64,000 nucleotides of DNA. Source: Hoplostethus atlanticus (lineage: Eukaryota; Chordata; Actinopteri; Trachichthyiformes; Trachichthyidae). Below are positions 1-12,635 of this stretch, one piece after another (positions within the stretch are counted from its first letter, which is position 1; the number at the start of each line of letters is the position of its first letter). The translations under genes were made by a program, and so were the position numbers. Where the stretch lies: assembly GCA_034670405.1 (NCBI GenBank), contig JAXDDX010000014.1, positions 4,073,001 through 4,137,000 on the forward strand. The letters are read 5' to 3'. The notes below the pieces were generated by a model that had not been told where the DNA came from, made no database searches, and saw only the letters and a program-made list of their open reading frames with translations.

Positions 1-965
1 CTGATCCACTTCTACTGTTCTGTAAACTACTGGTGTACTTCAGTGTATTGTTGCTGTGAGTTTTGTATTGTATTGTTGTGCAAACATTCTGGTATGATAA
101 ACATAGCCTTAAATTAATAAATTGAACCATTCTGCCTATGTTTGAATCTTGTTTTCTATCTTTACACTCATGAGCACTCATTGCAATGGTTCAAATTGTT
201 TTCTCAAAATTCACACTGAAAGTACATTAATGTTCGTATAGGTTACCTTATGTGGGCCTACAGCTCCCAGCCAGGAAGAAAACTGTAGTGGGCTTGCTGT
301 AGTTCAAGTTACTAAAATGATCACCACCTAAATGTGAAAGGACTGAACATCACTGCTTTGAGCTATGGTTATTTATGATAGTGTTTCTGATTGCCCTGAT
401 CCACCCCATCTGTCTTGAGTGTATGCAAGAGATGCCCATTGATAAGGTCTCGGTTGGCCAATTTTAACAACCTATATTGCTGTAGGTATAATCCCATTTC
501 AGGTGGATGGGTGTATCCAGTATGACAGTATAAAACGCACCTGATATTTGCTCACTATTTGTCATATAACCATTATATAATTATTTTCATAATGTGTGTT
601 TATGTGGTTAATAGTTAAATAGAGGTTGTTGCTCTAATCTGGTTTCTTGGTCAGTGGATGGGGATTCCCTACATTCTGGGCTATATGAGTTGCACTAATG
701 TATGTAACGTTAATGTGAATGAGTTTGCCGTTGAATGGGGTTATACCTACAATCTCTACAATTATGGGTTGTTAAATTGCCCAGCCCAACCCATATCAGT
801 GGTCATCTTCTGCCTGGTCAGTTTCCTGTAGCCTTGCTTGGAGCCATCCAGGGAAGTCAGGTAAGCATAAAGAGTGGAGTCTAGAAGGTGGGTGTTGCTT
901 CTGAACGGGGCCAACTGGCTGCTGCGCTGACTTCGAGCCTGTCAAACACAACCACCACAGCCAAC
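1..965. other. Upstream flank of eif3j, no coding exon seen
   Basis: No exon could be supported here. An AATAAA-type signal lies near 115 on the plus strand and could be the end of a gene lying to the left, but no coding sequence precedes it in the window. The last 150 bases before the eif3j start codon are GC-richer, lack a TATA box and probably hold its 5' untranslated region and promoter. The extent of both is unknown. Confidence 0.4.
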
Positions 966-3900
966 ATGGCGGACTGGGGTGAGAAACTAAGTTGGGAAGG
1001 ATAGCGATCAATACATTAGCTAGCTATTACAATCCTTGTTTAACACGTATAACACAACGTTATTGTAAAATTAATACGTTCGCGAACATTAGATGTAGAC
1101 TGAATGTACGATTTTGATTATTCCCGTTTTTTTTTATAGACGCTGACAACTTCGAAGTGGAGGAGCCGAATGAAAAGGCGGCAGTGCAGGACAAATGGGA
1201 AGGGGAAGACGAAGATGAAGATGTTAAGGTAATTACCTAACTAAACATCATCCAACGTGAGCTGGCATGAAACCTGACCACCTTAACTAAGGTTAGCTCG
1301 CCGGCTAAGTAGCAAGCTAGCTTCAAGCTTTGTCACCTAGGTTTTGATGCCATGCTTCGACGCGGTCGCTGGCTGCCTGTCAATAGTAACAGCCCATGTT
1401 AGCTTTATGCTAGCTAACGGTAAAATCATGTGGCTCCATCAGGCAACCAGCAGTTACTATAGTTATGCTACTAGTCGCTTTAACATACTCCTAAATTTAG
1501 CTAAATGAATATCAGCATGTCAGTGGACGGCTGTGGATTAAACTTTATTTCTGGCTGCTCTGATTCTTACCCTTTTTTATTTGGAAGTTACCAGTTAATT
1601 CCTGGATGGCTGAGCTAATGTTGGTTAACGTCAGCTCAAAGCTAACCACTTGCCGGGCCACTAAGCTAGCAAGCTCGCTAGCTAGCAAGTCAGCTTGCTG
1701 CTGAAAATGAGCTATAATGTTATCCAACCTTAACGATAGGGTCATTATCTTCGACTATTCGGACTAATTGGGTAATGTTAGGTTTATGTCCACGATTATT
1801 GTGTCATTACCTGAACATTAGTCTGCATCAAATGATTATACGGTTATGATTACTACCCTGTCCCGAATTTCCCTAAGTTGGGTAATATTGGCAACATGAG
1901 GCAGCGTTAGCCTGCTAACTTTAGCCACAATGAGATGAAATCATGATCTGCTGATGACTCGACTCAACCGGGCCTAGAACTTTCTGTCTTTGACAAACGT
2001 TTAGGGGGAAACGGTTGCTCGGTTATTCCCCCATCAGACTTGGTTATTACATGATTATTCTCATGGTTTCTGTCTAGAAACCTCAGAGAATTCACCCATG
2101 GAAAGGGCTGGCAAGGCCTCTTCAATTGTTCGCCACTTTCTGGCATATGGTGCCCAAGCTAAAGCTACTGTTGATTCCATGTCCTCACTACAAAACAGTT
2201 TGTTGGCCCAGTGTTGCTCAGTGAAAATGTTAGGCACTAACAATAACTTGCTTATTTTTTTTATTTGCTTCCAAGCCTTGGTAGATGTTAATTGTTGCTT
2301 AATGGATGTTCCATTACTATGAATGTTGCCCAGCTCATGGTTTTCCTTGTATGTTTATATCAAAGGACATAAGCCCACAAAAATTTCCATATTTGACACT
2401 GGAGTCTTTATTTTCTTGCTACTCAGAGTCCTTAGGCCTTGTTGTCTGGGACCCCCCTCCCAAACTCATACATCTTGTCATGATATTAATTTGAAATTTG
2501 CCTTTTGATAGTGGCTTGTACCCCAGTTTGCCAGTGTAGTTTTTGCCAACTGTGCCCCCCTCTCCCTTTACCTACAGGACAACTGGGATGATGAGGAGGT
2601 GGAGGAGAAAAAGGTGGAGGTGAAAAAAACAGGTGTGCAATTAATTTGCCTTTTTCAGTTTTAGTCAATGAGAGTTGTATGTTAATTCATACATAATATA
2701 TCCAATAGTATATATATTATTATATCTATATTGTTTTCATTTTCAGAGGCAAAGGTATCTGACAAGAAAAAGCTGATGGAGAAAATCAAAGAGAAAGAAA
2801 ACCAGTTAAAGGAAAAAAAAGAGATGAAGCCAGAGATTGTGAGTGCTTTTTCCTCTTCTTATGCCTTTGGCTATTTTCCATACATGGACACTTTGGCTAT
2901 CTCTGTCACCCCTAATGATGTTCTGCAATTTGGAATTTGACACTAAAGGAAGAAGACCTTACTCCTGAAGAGCAACTAGCAGAGAAGTTTAGAGTGAAGA
3001 AGTTACAGGAGGATGCAGACTTGGAGCTTGCAAAAGATGCTTTTGGTGAGACAGGTTCGTCTTTCAAATTTAATAATGCTGTAATTCTCAATCCTTTTTG
3101 GGATCCTTTTCATTTCAAAATATTTTAGATTTGTAGAGTACTGAACGTACCATCGTATAAAGACAGTCTGCACATTGTTGATGAAAATATGTAATTAATA
3201 TTGATATTTAATATTCGATTAACAATATTTTGGGGTCTAGATCAGTAAAGCCTGTCCTTGATTCCTTATGTTCTTCCCCTTATTTTCCACTATATATCTA
3301 AGACACAATCCTGGTGTTTTTAGAACAAAGTCTGAGATCCAGCTAGATCATGTATCAAGTGTCTCTCTCTCTCTTTTATTTTTTTTTTTTTGTCCTTATG
3401 TTTCAGGTGTTGGCAGCACCACAAACAATGTCACAGGAATTGATGCCATGTGTCCATCCTCCAAAGATGACTTCACAGAGTTTGAAAAATTGCTGAAAGA
3501 AAAGATATGCCAATCTGAAAAATCTGTGCATTATTCAAGTTTCTTGGAATCATTGTTTCGTGAACTCTGTATTTCATGTACGTTTCATAGTTATTTAATA
3601 CTGAAAATATTAATCACCAGTGCCCACAATATCATTACCTAAACCTTTGTACTTGGCCTATATTAATTTACCTTTTCTTTCTCACAGTGGAAGTAGATGA
3701 CTTGAAGACAATCAGTAATTCCCTGGCAGCTCTACTTAGTGAGAAATTGAAACAAGAAAAAGTAAGTGACTGCATGCTTGTATTTTCAGTAGAGGGTGCT
3801 GTCCACCTAGCTATTCTCCTGAAGTGTGCTCACGGTAGAAACTAACTGCCATTATCTCCATTTTGGTTATTTAGTGTTCTGAAATGGTCTCATGTGGTCT

Positions 3901-4347
3901 ACATAACAACTATTGAATCAAAATTAAGTCACCTGTGTAAACTTTAAAATATGGAATTGTTGAATGACCATAGGAGCTTAATTCGGTAGCACCTATGTAA
4001 TGCTTTGTATTGGCATATTCCTTTATATACCAGTGTACCAGCTAGGTATTTATTTTTTATTTTTGTGATTAATTGAGCCAGAGAACTCTCATTCAGACCA
4101 AATTAAAGCAGGAAGCAGATAAGATGCTGTTTTATAACTGTGTGTGTAGTAATACATAATTTCAGTAGTATATTAATGAGAACATCTTTTTAAGTGGGTT
4201 TTTTATTTGTTTTCTCAGCAAAACAAAGGAAAGAAGAAGAAGAAAGGAATCTTAGCCGGTGGTGGATTGAAAGCAAAGCAGAGAGATGACCTTGACTATG
4301 CAGAGTTTGATGGTGGCTATGCCCAAGACTATGAGGACTTCATGTGA
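966..4347 (+). CDS. eif3j: Eukaryotic translation initiation factor 3 subunit J
   Basis: Eight coding exons: 966-978, 1140-1228, 2578-2632, 2747-2838, 2949-3045, 3407-3577, 3688-3761, 4219-4347. All introns are GT-AG, phases agree throughout, and the sum is 720 nt (239 aa; human EIF3J has 258). The start ATG sits in a good context (CCAACATGG) and encodes MADWG, the family N-terminus. Visible hallmarks are an acidic N-terminal segment (WEGEDEDEDVK, DNWDDEEVEEKK), a charged helical or coiled-coil stretch (about aa 53-115, KKKLMEKIKEKENQLKEKK), the GIDAMCPSSKDDFTEF motif (about aa 123-140), a lysine run (KKKKKG) and the C-terminus QDYEDFM, nearly identical to the human one. The family product is the loosely bound eIF3 subunit that acts at the 40S decoding centre, helps eIF3 bind and takes part in mRNA discrimination and ribosome recycling. 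An alternative donor at 3055 would add three residues. The gene is convergent with cilp. Confidence 0.96.
1255..1730. repeat. GCTAGC/TTAGC word-rich stretch in eif3j intron 1-2 region
   Basis: The sequence just 3' of exon 2 is unusually dense in short palindromic words: GCTAGC around 1316, 1408, 1664, 1676 and 1680, with many TTAGC/GCTAA variants between. The block 1660-1700 is nearly all GCTAGC/AGCAAG words. Similar GCTAGC and AACGTTA-rich tracts are often met near fish gene 5' ends; no function is claimed here. Confidence 0.5.
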
Positions 4348-5400
4348 CATTGGCTCCGCCACTACTGCCCTTTCCCCCTCCCAACCCTCAGAAATGCAGC
4401 TGTACCTTCTCATGCTGTCCAGTGACATCCTGGAAAATGTGTTGCCCCCTTCATTTTGCTTCAATGACCAGAAGGACTATACCAGGGAGCATCCAGTCTC
4501 ACCAACTCTTCATAGATATGGAATTGCCTTTTGTCTGTCTCATTCAGTCTCCAACACACACTCTCACACACATCATTTACTATATGTTTGGTGACCCAGC
4601 TTCAACGAAGAAGACAGTTTAACTGCTGTCTGTGTTTTGTAGGGCTCATTTTTGATTAAATGTTGCTCCCGTCAAGATGACAGATGAAGTGTTGCAGTTA
4701 CAGTTCTAGTGACATAGAAACATATGAGGTTCTATGCAACTTTCTTTACCCGGAATATGTGTAAATATTATAGGTCTCTGACTTTACCTGTGGATTGTTT
4801 TCTTACAGGAAAGTATATAGTATCTATAACGTTGGTTGCCAAATACAGAAGTTATTCCGTACACCTTTCATCTTTATCAAAAAATTGCAGTGTTGATGGT
4901 TTGAATACATGTGAGTAGTACTAATTTTACAGAGAGCACATGCATTCGCTGTAAGATAGACGGGATAGACAAGTGTAATACATGTGACTTCAAACCTCAC
5001 AGCCATTTTCTGGATACATCTCTGGAATATCCTTGAACATAGAGCAAAGAGTGCTTAGGTATTTTTTGTGCATGACAAAAATGTAATTTACTAATTTGAT
5101 TTCTACTAATGCAGATAAAGTATGAATCAGGCAAGTTTATTAACTTGCTACAACTGGTTTCCTAATCATTGCTTCTGCAGGCTTGTATCAAGTGTGATGA
5201 GGAGCGGAGGCTTATGGGCTTCACCCCACCATGTCTTCGTATGGGCTACAGTTAGTAGAAAGGGGCATATTTCTCCTTTTTTCTAGCAATTGACCAGTTT
5301 CATTGTTAAATGGACAATTGGATAAGTACAATATGGAAGATACCAGCATCTGCAGTGTTTTATATGCATCTAATTTAATAAATCACTGGTCGAAAGGATG
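4348..5400 (+). other. eif3j: eif3j 3' untranslated region and poly(A) signal
   Basis: After the stop at 4345-4347 no further plus-strand coding exon is seen. A canonical AATAAA lies at 5377-5382 and a weaker ATTAAA near 4655, so the 3'UTR is probably either about 0.3 kb or about 1.05 kb. This is inferred from the signals only. Confidence 0.5.
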
Positions 5401-5602
5401 AATTGTGTTGTTTCTCTTGTTCAAAACTCTTGTGAAAGAAACCTTTAATATCTTACAAAGGTGGTCCAGGTGGTACTCCATGGTGCAACATTTCTTAGGG
5501 TAATAGTTGGATTGATACAATAGTTATCTCACAATGAATAGCAACATTTCAGTGTGGCCAAAAAGGCAAACAGGAGAATTATTAATGACACATTTCTTCT
5601 CA

Positions 5603-5608
5603 TTTAAT
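5603..5608 (-). terminator. cilp: Candidate cilp poly(A) signal (ATTAAA)
   Basis: TTTAAT on the plus strand reads ATTAAA on the minus strand, about 390 bases 3' of the cilp stop codon. It is the first recognised variant signal downstream of cilp. A canonical AATAAA (plus TTTATT, 5136-5141) lies further on but would overlap the eif3j 3'UTR. Confidence 0.4.
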
Positions 5609-5997
5609 AGGGGTTAGACCCAACTCACTGGTTACCAACTTTTATGGCATGTGTAATAAATATTCTATTTACAATTTCAAGTAAATATTTACCACAGTAC
5701 AGGTGAAAAAGTATAATAAGACAGGAAAAAAAAATCCTCTCATATTCCCTGGGAAAAAGCTGTGTTATTAACATATATTTCAGAAAGATATCCACTTAAA
5801 TTGGGGGGGGAAAAAATCAGCACAAAGTCACTATAACATAATGGTTTGAAATCAAAACAAAGGGCCAACACCATCCACTCCCATCTCCACTGTGACTGAT
5901 GATTTGGGATGTAATGTAGAGGTCTGACCTGCAGTATTATTTTTCTGTCTAGCTCGTGCTCTGTGTGCGTTTTCCCATAGGATTCCTGGTGCTGCGT

Positions 5998-8900
5998 CTA
6001 CGACTGCTGCGAAGTGTATTGGCCCCTCCTCTCTGCCGGCGTCGATTCGGCCTGCTTTCTCCCCTCACCACGCTTGTCGCTGACTGACCTTGGCCTATTC
6101 TGCAGGGCCTGGAACACACTCTGGCGTGTCACCTCATGATCTCCACATGTGAACGTCAGCGACACGCCCTCATTGCTCTTCATGACTCGTGACGTACCAT
6201 CAGAACTGCCGTCAAAGCAGCGTCCGAGTGCAATCTCCTTGGCTGTGCGAGGATCCTGGTCTGTGACTGTGTAGATCCCGTAGTTGTGGCCCAGAGGATC
6301 AAGGGGCGCCAGCATCGTGAACTCATTGGTGTCATTGTTGACTGCTAGGGGCAGGTGGTTGACGAGGTACTCCTGAAGCATGGCGTTGACATTGTCTCTC
6401 TTACAACTTCCCTGGGGAATCACCTTCACCAGAGTGCGGTCTACACGATCCTGGTCGAACAGCATCCCACTGCACTTGAACTCCAGGCATACAGCTGACA
6501 CAGTTGGCTGGTCCATGTCACGGATGCTGCGGGTGTCACGGAGGCCATACAGTTGGCCCACTACCTTGGGGTGGGTGCCACCCATGTTGCGGGACCGCAC
6601 ATTGATCTCGTGGGGCCTATTGATTTTGACTTTGATGTAGCAGGCCCGGTATTCCATGGGCTTGGGCCACCAACTCAGGTAGTCCTCTGTCCAACTCATT
6701 GGGTCATCTTCATTAAACGGTACTGTGTTGTAATCATAGCGGTCTCCTTCTACCCTTGTGAAGCGGAAGTGTGCTGCACTGAATGGAGCCTCCTCACATT
6801 CTTTCAAGTTCTCAAACGAGTACACTGGTCCGTTGCCTTCCTCGGCTGTGTTGGGGCTTGGTTTTGCCACGTTGATGCTGAATGCTGTCTTCTTCACTCT
6901 TGGATCTTCATGGTCAGTCCGCCTGTAGTTCATCTTTCCCAGGTAGGGCTGAGGGACTCCGATGAGGTTGGGATTGAGTTTGGGAGTGGATGGGACAGCC
7001 TCCAGCTCCTCTCCTCCCAGGTTGGCCATGACATATGCTGAGTAAGCATCAGCTTTCTGTTCATCACAGAAGGCAGGGAGACAGGCGCCATTGGGGCCAG
7101 TGATGACACTATCAAAGCGACCCCAGGCACGTGGGTTAGAGGAGTAGCCAGCAGTGGGCTCCATGTTTATAAGACTCACTACAACTCCCTCCACCTGCTC
7201 ACTGGGCATGAAGCGTTCGCTGCGAAAAGCCCTCACTTTCACGTAACACCTCCGGTTTTCTGGGACATCCAGGTTAAATAGACGCCTCTCTCTAATCTCC
7301 ATGTTACCAATCAGAAAAGTTCTCTCCTCCCTTTTCCCTTCTTCTTTTCTTCTCCATCTGCAGACTTCCCTCCTCCTCCCAAAGGCCAGTATCAGGGTTC
7401 AGTGACCAAAGCTTCATGTTATTGAGGTGCTCAGGCATCTTCACCTGGGCAGAATCCAGGAACACCTTCACCTCACCTGCGTTCAGAGGCTCACTGGCTT
7501 CCTCACCGCTGAAGTCTACTGAGAACATCCCGTAGGTTCTTAGTGGAAGGGTATCACCCTCATCACCCACAAAGTTGAGATCACTTTGAGCTGCTGCAGC
7601 TGTGGAGACATCCCGGGGGTCCAGAAAAGTTACACTAGCCTTGACATTACCCATGAAGACTTCTCCATTCTGCTTGTAGAAGGAATGGGGAGGAATCTGG
7701 ATTTGAACCATAGGCTCTTGGCCCTCTACCTCCCCGAGCTCCAGTGTGTTGGTTTCTGTGGAGCTGATGATCACTGGAGCTTTCTTCCGAAGAAGTTTTA
7801 TCTCATGGTAGACAGCACCCCCTCTGGTGTTAAATGGGAGGACCTTTGTGGTGTTGACAAATTTTTGCATGTTGTCCACAAAAGTCAGCACCAGCCTCTC
7901 TGTGTCTGGAGGGACCTGGATGGAGAAGGTACCTTTGTAGCCTGTGCGGCTGACTCTAACTCCGTTCATGAAGATATGACCGAACCTCATTGGCTCACCA
8001 GTGTCTGCAGCAATGGCTCTACCACGCACAACGGCCTTGGTGTCCACACATTTCTGGCAGCCACACTCGGTCACCACCAAGGTGGGCAGTTGGTAGCCCT
8101 GGCATGTCAGCTGCCTCTGCTCCATCTTTGCCACCCCACAGCAGTAAGCCACACTGTCCTTACATCTGATACCATTGTCAAGCTGACCAGCACATGTTTC
8201 TGTGGGGCACTTGCCCACATCATAATAGAATGAGTTGGTGCTGTTTTGATAGCAGTCATGAGGAAGACGGCTGAGGTGGGATTCAGGCTTGGGGTTACAT
8301 GAAGACGCATCTTTACCTGTGTGAGAGAGGTACATGGATGTGGTTATAATTAGTTTTTTCTATCATATTCCCATCTAGTATCTTGCTTAAGGATGATCAG
8401 ATTTTAATATTATCTGCCTTATTGATATTATACTACTTAATGCCCACTAATGGTTTTTTTTCTGTCTATTTTATCTATTGTGTGTTTTGTCCTTCTGTGT
8501 GAGTTTGACATTTTTAGGGAGAGCAGACCTATGACAGTGAGAGTGGCTGGTTTGGTCTTGATGGCCCCAGATGGGCCACTTGCTCTGCAGTAGTACTCCC
8601 CAGCCTGTTCAGGACGCAGAGCTTTTAGAACCAACGTGCTGTCAGATTGCTTCTCCAGGAGACTGTTGTTATGAAACCTGTTGGTTCACAGAGGAAACAG
8701 TTGAAGCAAAGGTATCCAAAATACCCTCGCGTCATCTTTTTGGCTGATATTTGAATTTGCAAAATAAATTCCATGTGTTAAATGTATCTATGTCACCATG
8801 GAATAACATTCTCTGTGGGCTGTATTTTGAATTTAACGAGTCTTACCATTGGTACTGGTCTGGCTGTGGTGTTCCTGCCACTTTGCTGCAGACGGCAGCA

Positions 8901-11714
8901 GTCTGACCCTCCCTCCTGACCTTGCTCTCAGGGTTGTTCAACACACGAAGCTTCTCTGAGGAATCACAATTCAAAATAAGAAAAATAAATTACCCTTCAG
9001 CTTCCTTACAAGCTTAACAAAACCCTCGGGGAATATACAGCTCAAAATTCACTTTTTATCTCATCTGACAGTTATGGTTATGTGCATTACAATCAAATAC
9101 CTTACAGACATCTACAGTACCTGCTCTGTCCAGTTGAACACTGAGGACTGAAGTGTGTTCAGTGCTGTGGGGCACAATAACGGTAAGGGGGGCGTGGCCC
9201 TTTAGGCTGACCATCAGGGTGGTGTTGCCATCAGGACAGAGGCCGGGGATGCGGAAGTGTCCATTGTGGTCGGTGAGGGTGAGGAGTTTGCCAGAGCGTA
9301 GGATGGCTGCCCCTGCAGCAGTGAGAGCCCCAGCACCGCGGACAGAGCCCAGCACGATGTGTTCCTGGCACATGCAGGCGTCACACTCAGCGTTCGCCCT
9401 TCCCATCACACACTGCAGGGAGCAGGCTAAAGAACCAACAAAAAAACAACCACCACAACAATAACATGAGAGCTTAGTTAATCTATTTCAGCATGGGTTA
9501 ACTATTCCTGTGCATGTTGTATAATAGATTATCTGAAAGGTTTTAATGAAGACTAGACGAATAGAAGATTGTAGAAGACTGTATGACTAGATCAAGGCTA
9601 GCCCACCTGTCCTGGGGCACTCAGGTCCGTTGCATGTTTTCCCCTCCACTTTCGGGCCTGTGCAGGGCAGAGACTGGGATTGGCAGTGTCTGGAGCGCAC
9701 CTGGACCGCCACCTGACCACAGAGAGCTGGGCATGGGCTCCAGTCTGACCAAGGACCCCAGGTCCCCTGAGCAGTCACACTGTTATCTATTGGAAAATAA
9801 ATGAACAGTTATAATAGTTCTGATGGCTATAACGTGACAGACTCAGACAGAAAGACAAGCTTTTGAGATAGAGGACTTACAGTTTTTGGAATTGGATGAT
9901 TGTTAAACCAAACTTGGGCATAGAAGCGTTACCAGACCAACCTTTTGGACAGAGGAACCGGACTGCATAGTTGGAGCAGTTACGTCCGGGACCCTGCTCA
10001 TCATTCAGGCACCAGAAGCCCATGGTGGGATCAGCATGGACCTTCTCCCCTGTGTCACGGGCTGGGATCCACTCAGTGGTTCTGGCTTCAAGAGCCCGTG
10101 GAGCATCACAGACTCGTGCACGGTAATAGAAGCGTATGGCGTCCAGTTGCTCATAGTCTCCACGGCCTCCGGGGTGATCAACATTGAACCATGTGGTCCA
10201 CTCATAGTTGTCTAGACACAGAGGACAGAAATAATAAAGGGCAAATATTAAATAAATAAATAAATGTTAAATAAAAAGAATAATAACATTAAATAAAAAG
10301 AATAACAATTTGAATTAAATAAAATAAAAAAAAGATAATAAATAAATAATAAAGGCCAAATTCTAAATATTAGCTCATTTTTAATGTGTTGGTAATATCC
10401 ACAGCATGTTATAAATGTGACTCAAGCCACTGAAAAAGACGTGACATACTTTGATATCAAAAATAAATTGATATGAGCCATGTATACGACTATCTTTGGT
10501 TTTAAGATTTTGGAGGTTGAAAGTTACCTTCAGATTGATGAACAGCAGGGCCTGACTTCCTGTCTCTTCTCCATGATCCTGTAAGAGACACACACTATCA
10601 ATAAGATCTTTACTATATCCCACATGATTATTTGACATCAATATCTGACAATATGCTGAGATAAGAGTCACTGCACTTATTCCAAATGTTTGCTTGAAAA
10701 CAAAGCTAGTGAATTATATTTTACCTGAAAGTCAGATGAAGATATTTTTTTTGACTTAATCTTTGTGACATCTGTAACTATGAGTCTAATTGTGCTGTAT
10801 CTGTAAGACCTGTAAACTTTACAACTGCAATTCAACTGTAATATTCCAACAATGACTTTGTGCTCAGCTGCCATGTGGACATAATACTCTTAACACTGTT
10901 ATTAAGGGCAATTCTTACAGGTCGGGGAAAAACATTGAGGGATAACGGTGATTTTGAAAACATGTGAGGTTAACTTTTGTAGGCGTAGAGATTCCAGCAA
11001 ATGTTAAGATTCACTTTTCATTTGACTGCATAGCGTTCAGGCTGGAATAGCACTGTGTAGAGTAATATATACAGCATATGTATATATATATATATATATA
11101 ATATAGCTTTTTGATTTTTTACAGTCTGTAGGAGTTCTCTCATCGTAACCCACCATACACGTGAGGACGGCGAGGCTTTTCTTTACGATGTGTTTTCTTG
11201 CCAACTTGAGAATGTTTCTGGGGAAATTCAGCAACGGAAATCCAGTCAACTCTTGGACTGGGAAACTTACTGAACAGAGTCTTGTTTTGCAGGGGATATC
11301 TGTTTTTTAAATGTTAACTGAAATTATAATCCAGAATACCATCCATGTAATATATCCATTTTGATACGTGAATGAAAATTGACATGATTAAAATAGAAAT
11401 GCACTTTTCTTAGGGTTGTGTTGTAATGCTGCAAGTGCCTGGTAGAGCATTCCCTCTGTGTGTGTGTTTGTGTGTGTGTATGTCTTTGTCTTTTCATGTG
11501 GGTACTTATGTGGATGTGGCATCTGCATGTGTTTGTTAGAGTGTGTATGTGTGTGTGTGTGTCTTGGAGGGGGGGTTGCCTGGTGCTTGTGCATATTTGT
11601 CAGCAACAAGAAGGGAAACAAGAATCCCAGCATCTTCTTGAGAGACCCACCTTGAGCTGCAACAACAGAGGCTGTGGTGATTCCCAGGGCTAGGAGGAGA
11701 GGCCACGCCGACAT
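5998..11714 (-). CDS. cilp: Cartilage intermediate layer protein (CILP), with one frame break in this sequence
   Basis: Eight coding exons on the minus strand: 11714-11651, 10578-10528, 10211-9942, 9786-9607, 9426-9121, 8955-8847, 8677-8529, 8316-5998. They sum to 3448 nt, one more than a multiple of three; without the extra base the product is 1148 aa (human CILP 1184). In order: signal peptide (MSAWPLLLALGITTASVVAA), WxxW domain (about aa 39-128, DNYEWTTWFNVDHP), thrombospondin type 1 (about 133-186, WGPWSDWSPC), a carboxypeptidase-regulatory-like domain (about 195-285), an Ig-C2 domain (about 291-375; AGEYYC), a second regulatory-like domain (VVRGRAIAADTGEP), then the large C-terminal NTPPHase-homology chain (FNLDVPENRRCYVKV, NPRAWGRFDSVITGPNGACLPAF, split here by convention of the domain). 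The furin-site region falls near aa 700-705. There, around plus positions 7325-7345, the frame shifts by one base; the uncorrected frame ends at 7304 (713 aa). CILP is a secreted extracellular-matrix protein of cartilage and other connective tissue that in mammals modulates TGF-beta and IGF1. The exon 3/4 junction uses the acceptor before 9786, chosen because the nearer AG would create a stop. Confidence 0.95.
10235..10365. repeat. AT-rich low-complexity tract in cilp intron
   Basis: Runs of AAATAAATAAATA and AAATAAAAAGAATAA make up this intronic stretch between the second and third cilp coding exons. It is simple-sequence DNA with no coding sense. Confidence 0.8.
11079..11104. repeat. (TA)n microsatellite, cilp intron 1
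   Basis: A run of about 12 TA dinucleotides in the intron upstream of cilp coding exon 2. Confidence 0.9.
11455..11565. repeat. Interrupted (GT)n tract, cilp intron 1
   Basis: Two GT-rich runs (about 11455-11480 and 11540-11562) with degenerate TGTG sequence between, about 90 bases 3' (in gene direction) of the cilp start exon. Confidence 0.8.
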
Positions 11715-12635
11715 TCTGGCACTCTGCTGCTGTGTCTGACCCTTTCACCTCTAGGAATGACCGTTTCACACCAGGACCTCCAAAGAAGTTATAGTCCAGC
11801 AGCAGAGCTTCAGTGGTGGGAAGAAACATAACAGAAGCTAACTCTTGACAGTATAGAAACTATTCAGTGTTTATTAATACATTACCCTCCAAAACTATTA
11901 GCTGCATTTTAAATGTAACACATGTAACAGACATTTTGTGCCATGGATTCAGCAAATGGATGCAAATTGTGTTATATCAGACCAATTGGTGAATTATTAT
12001 ATTATCTGTGATGATTAACACAGAATCAAGATAGTCTGCTGTCTTAGCAATATACTGTTATGCTAAAAATCTACTATTTGGATGTAATTTTAAATATTTG
12101 AATAGCTTAAATATTGAAGGATGATAATAAAAAAGCAATATCTTAAATGTTTCAACAATCGAAAGGATAGTTTCCATCCTCTCTCATTTTGAGGTCCCAG
12201 GGCAGTAGACTGCAGAAGAGAGGAGACCCACGCAGTGAAAGAACATTATGGCTGTGCACAGAGCCCCGCTCAGGTTACACATCTGTGTTAGTCATCACCA
12301 TTTGTCAGGGGAACTCTAAAACATTTCTGCATCCACTGACAAAACACACACACAAACACACACACACAAAGTTTGCACAACTGGGCTTTGATAAAGTTTA
12401 GATACTGAAATAATGGTTAATGTAGATGTAGAAGATGGTAACGCTAGTCAAACTGTCAATTTAACTTCATTTAACCTAAACCACTAAATCAAAGGATTAC
12501 TTTACTGAGTACATTTTTAACCATGTGGATTACATTGAGAGTAATTAGTAGCCTACTATTAGTATTATTCCCAACCAATTATATATTAGTAATATTCCCA
12601 ACCAGATTGGAATATTACGACGTGTATTTTCTTAC

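Noticed and set aside
7304-7350. Programmed ribosomal frameshift in cilp
   Set aside because: The move needed is +1, no known +1 signal is present, and CILP in other vertebrates is read in one frame; a one-base insertion is simpler.
7586-8233. 215-codon plus-strand open frame
   Set aside because: It is antisense to the large cilp exon and shares no feature with a known protein; a shadow of the real gene.
9607-9779. cilp thrombospondin exon starting at 9779
   Set aside because: Joining the preceding exon to that acceptor gives an immediate stop; the AG seven bases upstream (exon start 9786) keeps the frame.
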